Origin: Bacteroidota bacterium | GTDB lineage: Bacteria; Bacteroidota; Bacteroidia; Chitinophagales; Chitinophagaceae | Direction of reading: 5' to 3' | Assembly (NCBI GenBank): GCA_947462495.1 | Contig: CANHOY010000017.1 | Span: 1 to 15,489, forward strand | Length of the DNA: 15,489 nucleotides | Shown: positions 5,099-11,771 of the stretch, in pieces | Layout: each line of letters starts with the position of its first letter | Position numbering within the stretch: position 1 is the first letter of the stretch | Position numbers and translations under genes: made by a program | Notes under the pieces: model-generated | Database searches by the model: none | Told to the model about the DNA's origin: nothing | The model's input: only the letters and a program-made list of their open reading frames with translations

Positions 5099-7540
5099 AT
5101 GTGGGCAATTTGTAAAAAAGAATGGGCGCAATACTTTAGCGGAATTACTGGTTACTTAATCATTGGTTTTTATTTATTGATTAATGGGCTGGTCCTATTT
5201 GTTTTACCTAATTACAATATTTTAGATTTTGGCTATGCTTCTTTACAAGCTTATTTTGATTTTGCGCCCTGGTTTTTATTGTTGTTGATACCCGCCATTA
5301 CCATGCATAGCTTTTCAGACGAATACAAGCTAGGAACTTATGAAGTAGTGAGCACTTTGCCTATCCAACCATTACATTTAGTATTAGGCAAACTGATAGG
5401 TACTTATCTCATTGTTTTAGTAGCTATAGCTCCTACACTTTTATATGCTATTGCTATAGATGCTTTGAGTGTTGTTGGAGGCTTGGATTGGGGAGGTACT
5501 TTGGGCGCTTATTGCGGGTTATTATTTTTGTCTGCGGCCTATACATCCATTGGTATTTATGCGAGTAGCACTACCAAAAATAATTTAGTTTCTTTATTGT
5601 TATCTATTTCTCTTTCCTTACTATTTTTTAAAGGGTTTGATTGGCTAAGTGAACTTAGTTTATTTAAAAACGGGTATGATTATTATATTACTTCATTAGG
5701 ATTTAGCCATCATTATCGATCGATGAGCAGGGGAGTATTGTCTATTCAAGATATAGTGTATTTTATTTCTATTCTTATTTTATTTTGTATGGGTTGTCTT
5801 GAAAATATAAAAGCAAAATTTAAATATATAGTAACCCTTGCGCTTATTTTGATTATTAATTATATTGCTTTTGTATGGCCTACACAATTTGATTTAACTA
5901 AAGAGCATCGATATACCTTAAGTGAAAGTTCGAAACAAATTATTCAAAAAGTAGAAAATCCTGTAAAAATTCATTTGTATTTAGGTGGAGATCTCCCGGC
6001 ATATTATAAAAAAATTGCACAATCTACTGCAGGTTTATTGGAACATTTGCATCAAATAAATCCAAAATCTATTCAATGGCAAATTGAAGTGCCTAGTGAA
6101 ATGTATAAAGACACGGCCTTATATCAATTATATGATAGTTTATCAAAACTAGGTTTACCCATACAGCGCTTACAGGATCAGGATCGTGCTTCTGATAAAA
6201 GAGTAGATCAATTATTAATACCAGGCGCTTTGGTAGAAGTGGCAGGGCAGAAGCCTATTGTGATTGACTTGAGAAGTAGTAAAAAGATTTTTAAGCCCTA
6301 TAATATTGTTAAAGATATTCCTGAGGAAGATTTGGAAGCCAGTGCTAATGCTGCGGAGGCTTTGTTGGAATATAAATTTACACAAGCCATCTATTTATTA
6401 AACAGGACCCAAGTGCCTACCATCGCTTATACCATTGGCAATGGAGAGCCGGTCGATTTAACGGTGAATGATTTGGGAGAATCCATACGTCATCAATATA
6501 ATTTGGTGGTCTTTGATTTAAAAAAGGGCTATCCAGATGCCAAAAAAATAAAAACTCTTTTAATCATAAAGCCTACAATAGCTTTTTCTGAATTAGATAA
6601 AATCAAATTGGATCAATACGTTATGTCTGGTGGAAACATTATCTGGGCGGTGGATAAATTGTATGCCGAATATGATAGTTTGCAAAAAACAGATGGAACT
6701 TATGTGGCCTATGATAGAGGACTGGCATTGGATGATTTATTTTTTAAATATGGGGTAAGAATGAATAGTAATTTAGTACAAGATTTAAACTGTGCGAAAT
6801 TACCAATGGTGATTGGAAAACAACCCGATGGAAGTCCAATGATGCAACGCATCCCATGGCCTTATTATCCTTTCTTGTTGGGAGAAGACAGGCACCCCCT
6901 AGTACAGAATTTAGATAGAGTCCTTTCCTTATTCCCCTCCAGTATGGACACTTTACAAAACAGCGCTATTAAAAAAACTATTTTACTAAGTACCGATACC
7001 AATAGTAGATTAATAGCTTCTCCTAATTTAGTTTCTTTAAATAGTGTTAAGGACGAGGCAGAAATGGCGTCTTTTAATAAGCACAAGGTACCCATTGCTG
7101 TATTATTGGAAGGGAAATTCAATTCCTTATATGCCAATCGGATTTCAACTATTTTGAAGGATAGTATTTTAAAAACAACGGGGCAGAGTTATAAGGCGGT
7201 AGGCGAAAGTAATTCAAAACAAATAGTAATATCGGATGCTGATATTTTCACGAATCAAGTGGACAAAACCAGAGGAGCTTTGCCCATGGGGATGATTCCA
7301 TTTGAGGAGTATCAATTTGCCAATCATGATTTTTATTTAAATAGCATTGCTTTTTTAAATGAGCCATATGGACTATTAGAAAGCAGGAATAAGCTCGTTG
7401 TTTTACGCTTATTAGACAAGCAAAAAGTGGAGGCCAATAGATTGTTATGGCAAATGATAATCATTGCTAGCCCCTTGCTATTACTAATTATCGGCTTCGC
7501 CCTCTGGTTTTTTTACAGAAAACGTCAATTTGCTGTGTAG
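5099..7540 (+). CDS. gldFG: GldF-GldG fusion: ABC transporter permease plus auxiliary protein
   Basis: This 813-residue inner-membrane protein joins two proteins that are separate in Flavobacterium johnsoniae. Residues 1 to about 235 are the GldF ABC-2 type permease: the start MWAICKKEWAQYFSGITGYL is family-typical, and membrane segments lie near 15-36, 56-70, 95-119, 135-155, 161-178 and 218-233. Residues from about 240 are GldG: a membrane anchor (242-260), the FDLTKEHRYTLS motif (264-275), a large extracytoplasmic region of the kind found in ABC-2 auxiliary proteins, and a C-terminal anchor (784-805) preceded by LRLLDKQKVEANRLLWQ. The reading frame is unbroken across the junction. With the ATPase GldA these form an exporter tied to gliding in some flavobacteria; gldA is not in view and the substrate is unknown. 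Related systems occur in non-gliding Bacteroidota, so motility should not be assumed. Confidence 0.88.
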   Translation: MWAICKKEWAQYFSGITGYLIIGFYLLINGLVLFVLPNYNILDFGYASLQAYFDFAPWFLLLLIPAITMHSFSDEYKLGTYEVVSTLPIQPLHLVLGKLIGTYLIVLVAIAPTLLYAIAIDALSVVGGLDWGGTLGAYCGLLFLSAAYTSIGIYASSTTKNNLVSLLLSISLSLLFFKGFDWLSELSLFKNGYDYYITSLGFSHHYRSMSRGVLSIQDIVYFISILILFCMGCLENIKAKFKYIVTLALILIINYIAFVWPTQFDLTKEHRYTLSESSKQIIQKVENPVKIHLYLGGDLPAYYKKIAQSTAGLLEHLHQINPKSIQWQIEVPSEMYKDTALYQLYDSLSKLGLPIQRLQDQDRASDKRVDQLLIPGALVEVAGQKPIVIDLRSSKKIFKPYNIVKDIPEEDLEASANAAEALLEYKFTQAIYLLNRTQVPTIAYTIGNGEPVDLTVNDLGESIRHQYNLVVFDLKKGYPDAKKIKTLLIIKPTIAFSELDKIKLDQYVMSGGNIIWAVDKLYAEYDSLQKTDGTYVAYDRGLALDDLFFKYGVRMNSNLVQDLNCAKLPMVIGKQPDGSPMMQRIPWPYYPFLLGEDRHPLVQNLDRVLSLFPSSMDTLQNSAIKKTILLSTDTNSRLIASPNLVSLNSVKDEAEMASFNKHKVPIAVLLEGKFNSLYANRISTILKDSILKTTGQSYKAVGESNSKQIVISDADIFTNQVDKTRGALPMGMIPFEEYQFANHDFYLNSIAFLNEPYGLLESRNKLVVLRLLDKQKVEANRLLWQMIIIASPLLLLIIGFALWFFYRKRQFAV

Positions 7541-7560
7541 CATAGGATGTCTTAACTTCG
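7530..7560 (+). promoter_or_regulatory. Putative terC promoter (-33 TTG and -7 TAACTTCG)
   Basis: TTG at 7530-7532 (part of TTTG) lies 20 bases before TAACTTCG at 7553-7560, which matches TAnnTTTG except for one T-to-C change. This is the best -33/-7 pair I found. The -33 element is inside the last codons of gldFG. The -7 box ends four bases before the terC ATG at 7565, so the mRNA would have almost no leader. Confidence 0.5.
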
Positions 7561-7564
7561 CACT

Positions 7565-8533
7565 ATGACAACAGATCAAATAGTTTACCTGGTTTTTGGA
7601 TGTGTAATTGTAATTGCATTAACACTTGATTTAGGATTTTTGAGTAAAAAAAATGCAACCATCTCTATTGGGCAGGCCTTGCGTCAAACTTTTATATGGG
7701 TTTTATTGGCCCTTGCATTTTTTATTTTTATGTGGGTAGAAGAAGGCCAAAAATTGGCGCTAGAATACCTGAGCGGTTACTTGATGGAGTGGAGTTTAAG
7801 TATAGATAATATTTTTGTTTTCATTCTTATATTTAGTTCTTTTAAAGTCAAAGAAAAACATATTCCTCGGGTTTTATTGATTGGTATATTAATTGCTATT
7901 TTACTTAGAGTGGTTTTTATCACTATAGGGGTAGCATTGGTAGCTAAATTCTCATGGTTGCTTTATATTTTTGGTGTGTTTTTATTGTATACAGGATATA
8001 ACATGTTTATAGCTGGAGAGGATAGTCAATTTGATCCACATGAGTCCAAAGTTTATTTATTTTTAAAAAAATATTTACCTATTGGCAATACCGACGGGGA
8101 CGGGAAATTTGTAATAAGAGATCATAATAATAAGCCATTGTATACGAGTTTATTTGTAGTAGTAATTTTACTAGCTATGATAGACTTGGTTTTTGCCTTG
8201 GATTCTATTCCGGCAGTAATGGGCATTTCTAATAGCAGTTTGGTGATATACACTTCTAATATATTTGCTATCCTAGGCTTGCGTTCCTTGTTCTTTTTAT
8301 TAAGAGGCGCGGTGAATCAATTTGAACACCTTCAACAAGGCATTGCCATTGTGCTTATTTTTATTGGAATAAAAATGTTAGGCGAACATTATATTAGCGA
8401 ATGGGTCGATAAAAATACTCAAGTGCTTATATCTTTGATTTTCATCATTTTTTGTATTTCAGGGTCTATTTTCTATTCCATATTTACAGCTAAACAAAAA
8501 TTAGCCAAAGAACATAAGAAAGAAGTATCCTAA
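7565..8533 (+). CDS. TerC/Alx family integral membrane protein
   Basis: This 322-residue polytopic membrane protein belongs to the TerC family, which includes the E. coli manganese exporter Alx and proteins from tellurite-resistance loci. Two family motifs are clear: EWSLSIDNIFVFILIF (75-90) and DLVFALDSIPAV (207-218), whose acidic residues lie within the membrane and probably bind metal. About eight or nine hydrophobic segments can be seen (near 6-24, 41-58, 80-92, 102-124, 129-148, 194-211, 228-247, 258-274 and 285-305). A hydrophilic loop (about 150-192) separates the halves. Manganese efflux, possibly protecting enzymes loaded at the membrane, is the best guess from better-studied relatives; the substrate cannot be read from sequence. 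It has its own predicted promoter and is followed eight bases later by murF-alr, so the two may be co-transcribed. Confidence 0.9.
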   Translation: MTTDQIVYLVFGCVIVIALTLDLGFLSKKNATISIGQALRQTFIWVLLALAFFIFMWVEEGQKLALEYLSGYLMEWSLSIDNIFVFILIFSSFKVKEKHIPRVLLIGILIAILLRVVFITIGVALVAKFSWLLYIFGVFLLYTGYNMFIAGEDSQFDPHESKVYLFLKKYLPIGNTDGDGKFVIRDHNNKPLYTSLFVVVILLAMIDLVFALDSIPAVMGISNSSLVIYTSNIFAILGLRSLFFLLRGAVNQFEHLQQGIAIVLIFIGIKMLGEHYISEWVDKNTQVLISLIFIIFCISGSIFYSIFTAKQKLAKEHKKEVS

Positions 8534-8541
8534 TTGCAACC

Positions 8542-10992
8542 TTGCACACTACTATTAAACATATTGCCCATAGCATCTCTGCCCATTTAGTTTTGGTACA
8601 GGATGCGGAAATTGCGTATTTGCTTATTGATAGTCGCCGACTTGTTTTCCCAGAAACTAGCTTATTTTTTTCCTTAAAAACAGCTCATCAAAATGGCCAT
8701 GATTTTATAGCAGACTTAGTGCAAAGAGGGGTTAGGAATTTTGTAGTGGAGCCTAATTTTGATTGTACCCCTTTTCCGCAATGCAATTTTATTTTAGTTG
8801 ATAATGTCTATAAGGCATTGCAAAACATTGCAATGCAACACCGATCTTTATTTAACTATCCGGTGATAGGTATTACAGGAAGCAATGGTAAAACTATTGT
8901 TAAGGAATGGTTGGCACAGTTGTTAGAGGGGTCATTTAAAATTATAAAAAGTCCTAGAAGTTATAATTCGCAAATTGGAGTGCCCTTAAGTGTTTGGGGA
9001 ATGAGTGACGATTTCAATTTAGCCCTGTTTGAGGCAGGCATCTCCACTAAAGGAGAAATGCAAATTTTAAAAAACATTATTAACCCTACTATTGGCATTT
9101 TTACCAATATAGGAACAGCGCACCAAGAGGGCTTTCTTGATGAACAAGAAAAATTAAATGAAAAATGGCTTTTATTTAAAGAGGCCAACACAGTGATAGC
9201 GCCCTTTTCGATAATTGATAAAGTCACTCATCGAAAAGAGCAAAAAATAATTTCTTGGGGGTCCAATAAAAAAGCCAATTTATATATCACCTCTGAAACC
9301 TTACATCAAAATGGGGTTACAATTCAAGCCCAATATGAAGAACAATCAAAAACCTTAGAGATCCCTTTTTCCGATAAAGCTTCAATTGAAAATACCATTA
9401 CCTGTTGGGCTACTTTATTGTTTTTGGGAATCGCCGATACCACTATTCAGTCAGAAGTGCTTCAGTTAAAGCATTTAGAAATGCGCATGCAAATAAAAAA
9501 AGGGATGCACCAATGTTATTTATTAAATGATAGTTATAGCAATGATTTATCATCCATGGCATTGGCTTTAGAATATGCTAAGCAGCAAGCAGGACTGCTT
9601 CCCCTCACACTCATTATTTCAGATTTTGCTCAGGCTGGTGAGCAACAATATATAGCCGCTGCAGATCTTTTGAAAGCCTATCCTATCAAAAAAATTATAA
9701 CAATTGGTATGCATTGGGATTCGTTTTTGAAAAAAAATACAACCCTATTTTCAAACCGTCTATCCATTCAAACTTATCAAAGTACTAAAGATTTTTTATC
9801 GAATTTGGATACTACTTTATTTAAAGAAGAATTTATTTTATTAAAAGGGGCTAGAGTGTTTGAATTTGAAAAAATAAACAAGGTATTACAATATCAAGTG
9901 CATCAAACTCAGTTGGAGGTAAATTTGACGGCGCTGGTTCATAATTTTAAATTGGTAAAAAATAAAATAGGCCCTTCTGTAAAAATAATGGCCATGGTGA
10001 AAGCATTTGGTTATGGGGCCGGTAGTATTGAAATTGCCAGAATACTTCAGTTCCATCATGTTGATTATTTGGCAGTAGCCTATGCCGATGAAGGCGTGGA
10101 ACTTAGAAAAGCAGGGATACATATACCAATCATGGTAATGAATGTAGATAGTGCAGCATTTGATGTGTTGATTCAATACCACTTAGCACCCGAAATATTC
10201 TCCCTTGATTTATTAGAACAATTTGCTGCATTTGTAAAGCAACAATCTATTCCCAATTTCCCCATTCATATCAAATTAAATACGGGAATGAACCGATTGG
10301 GTTTTGATGAGCAAGAGATAAGTGCAATTGGTACGTTTCTAAAAAAAGAGGCATGGTTAAAAGTACAATCTATTTTTAGCCACTTAAGTGCTAGTGGAAA
10401 GGAGCAGTATAAATTATTTACAGAAGAACAATTAGCTAAATTTAATAAATGGGCTAACGAAATTGAACAAGCTTTGGGATATGATACAATTAAACATATT
10501 TCTAATTCCGGGGCTATCCTAGACCATCCTAAATATCATTTAGACATGGTTCGCTTAGGGATTAGTATGTTTGGTATTTCATCTTCAGATAATGGTTTTG
10601 AAAATGTATTACAATTACATACGACTATTTCTCAAATAAGAACCGTTGCTCCTAACGAAACAGTGAGTTACAATCGATCCGGGACCTTAGAAAAAGAAAC
10701 AGTGGTTGCAACTGTTAGATTAGGTTATGCCGATGGGTATAACCGAAAACTAGGTAATAGGAAAGGGGCCATGTGGATAGCAGGTGAAAGGGCAGCTATT
10801 ATTGGAGATATTTGCATGGACATGACGATGATTGATATTACAGCTTTGCCCAATATAAAAGTGGGGGATCGGGTGGAAGTTTTTGGACCTAATTTACCCA
10901 TTGAGCAGTTGGCTAGCTGGGCAGAAACTATTCCCTATGAAATATTAACTTCCATTGGACAAAGAGTAAAACGGGTCTATATTCAAGACTAA
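8542..10992 (+). CDS. murF-alr: Bifunctional MurF ligase / alanine racemase
   Basis: This 816-residue cytosolic enzyme fuses two steps of peptidoglycan precursor synthesis, as known in many Bacteroidota. Residues 1 to about 450 are MurF, which adds D-Ala-D-Ala to UDP-MurNAc-tripeptide: the N-terminal substrate domain (LLIDSRRLVFPETSLFF, 27-43), the ATP-binding GITGSNGKT (110-118), the TNIGTAHQEGF motif (188-198), and NDSYSNDLSSM (329-339) of the C-terminal domain. Residues from about 455 are a fold-type III alanine racemase making D-Ala from L-Ala: the PLP lysine is Lys487 in MVKAFGYG, Arg671 in MVRLGIS contacts the cofactor ring, Tyr710 in TVSYNRSG is the opposite catalytic base, and GDICMD (755-760) lines the active site. 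The start is a TTG eight bases after terC; no in-frame ATG precedes the conserved region. Confidence 0.95.
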   Translation: MHTTIKHIAHSISAHLVLVQDAEIAYLLIDSRRLVFPETSLFFSLKTAHQNGHDFIADLVQRGVRNFVVEPNFDCTPFPQCNFILVDNVYKALQNIAMQHRSLFNYPVIGITGSNGKTIVKEWLAQLLEGSFKIIKSPRSYNSQIGVPLSVWGMSDDFNLALFEAGISTKGEMQILKNIINPTIGIFTNIGTAHQEGFLDEQEKLNEKWLLFKEANTVIAPFSIIDKVTHRKEQKIISWGSNKKANLYITSETLHQNGVTIQAQYEEQSKTLEIPFSDKASIENTITCWATLLFLGIADTTIQSEVLQLKHLEMRMQIKKGMHQCYLLNDSYSNDLSSMALALEYAKQQAGLLPLTLIISDFAQAGEQQYIAAADLLKAYPIKKIITIGMHWDSFLKKNTTLFSNRLSIQTYQSTKDFLSNLDTTLFKEEFILLKGARVFEFEKINKVLQYQVHQTQLEVNLTALVHNFKLVKNKIGPSVKIMAMVKAFGYGAGSIEIARILQFHHVDYLAVAYADEGVELRKAGIHIPIMVMNVDSAAFDVLIQYHLAPEIFSLDLLEQFAAFVKQQSIPNFPIHIKLNTGMNRLGFDEQEISAIGTFLKKEAWLKVQSIFSHLSASGKEQYKLFTEEQLAKFNKWANEIEQALGYDTIKHISNSGAILDHPKYHLDMVRLGISMFGISSSDNGFENVLQLHTTISQIRTVAPNETVSYNRSGTLEKETVVATVRLGYADGYNRKLGNRKGAMWIAGERAAIIGDICMDMTMIDITALPNIKVGDRVEVFGPNLPIEQLASWAETIPYEILTSIGQRVKRVYIQD

Positions 10993-10994
10993 CT

Positions 10995-11002
10995 TATCTT
11001 TG
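10995..11002 (+). promoter_or_regulatory. Putative -7 promoter element of lspA
   Basis: TATCTTTG matches TAnnTTTG exactly and is followed by C, as in several other boxes here. It begins two bases after the murF-alr stop and would give lspA a leader of about 16 nt. No TTG stands at the -33 position, so read-through from murF-alr may also feed lspA. Confidence 0.4.
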
Positions 11003-11021
11003 CCACAATTATTTAAAATCT

Positions 11022-11675
11022 ATGAACGGGAAAAAAGTAGCTGCATTGATAGCGTTGATTATTTTTATTGATCAAGCGCTAAAATTTTATATCAAACTAA
11101 ATTATTTTATAGGAGAGGAGCATGCCTTAATAGGTGATTGGGCTAGACTGCATTTTGTAGAAAATGAAGGCATGGCTTGGGGGTTGAAATTTGGGGGTGG
11201 CTTTGGAAAAATTATTTTAACCTTATTTAGATTGGCTGCAGTAGTATGGGGTACTTTTTTAATTAAAGGCTTTATCAAACAGAAGTACCATAGTGGTTTT
11301 ATCCTATGTGCTTCTTTAATCTATGCAGGGGCAGTAGGTAATTTAATAGATAGCTTATTTTATGGTCTTATTTTTGAGGCCAGTTATCCTTATACCACCA
11401 TGGTAGCGCATCTATTTCCAAGTGGCGGCGGCTATGCTTCCTTTTTACATGGGAAAGTGGTAGATATGTTTTATTTCCCCATCATACGAGAAGGGCAGTT
11501 TCCAAAATGGTTTCCAATATGGGGTGGAGAAGAGTTTGAGTTTTTTCGTCCTGTATTTAATTTTGCCGATGCCTCCATTAGTACAGGGGTTATTGCCTTA
11601 TTTCTCTTTCAAAAGAAGCTATTTAAGGAGCCAACTGAGCCAATAGCCAATGGGCCTGAAGAGGCTTCCAACTAG
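11022..11675 (+). CDS. lspA: Lipoprotein signal peptidase (signal peptidase II)
   Basis: This inner-membrane aspartyl protease cuts the signal peptide from diacylglyceryl-modified prolipoproteins. Four hydrophobic segments (about 6-24, 65-84, 92-109 and 183-197) fit the family. Motifs in order are the membrane IFIDQALK (14-21), HFVENEGMAWGL (44-55), YAGAVGNLIDSLFYG (101-115), GKVVDMFYFP (144-153) and FNFADASISTG (179-189). By comparison with the Pseudomonas enzyme, Asp148 and Asp183 are the catalytic pair. At 217 residues it is longer than proteobacterial LspA: about 20 extra residues lie between GNLID and VVD, and about 15 more between the two catalytic aspartates, an enlargement I associate with Bacteroidota forms. 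It sits 29 bases after murF-alr, in an envelope-biogenesis setting. Confidence 0.95.
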   Translation: MNGKKVAALIALIIFIDQALKFYIKLNYFIGEEHALIGDWARLHFVENEGMAWGLKFGGGFGKIILTLFRLAAVVWGTFLIKGFIKQKYHSGFILCASLIYAGAVGNLIDSLFYGLIFEASYPYTTMVAHLFPSGGGYASFLHGKVVDMFYFPIIREGQFPKWFPIWGGEEFEFFRPVFNFADASISTGVIALFLFQKKLFKEPTEPIANGPEEASN

Positions 11676-11732
11676 TCATTTATCGTTATCTGTATCCTAA
11701 AATTCGACTGGCCTTTTTTACAAGCTTATTCG

Positions 11733-11740
11733 TACCTTCG
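11733..11740 (+). promoter_or_regulatory. Putative -7 promoter element of ileS
   Basis: TACCTTCG fits TAnnTTTG with one T-to-C change, the same variant seen before terC. It lies in the 96-base lspA-ileS gap and would give a leader of about 28 nt. No clear -33 TTG is present. I see no T-box leader or terminator in this gap; it is too short for a T-box. Confidence 0.35.
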
Positions 11741-11771
11741 AGCCCTAAAAATGAGCTAGGATAAGCGTTTT

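Noticed and set aside
11676..11771. T-box or other riboswitch upstream of ileS
   Set aside because: The gap is only 96 bases, lacks a T-box consensus and a terminator hairpin, and T-boxes are mainly a Firmicutes feature.
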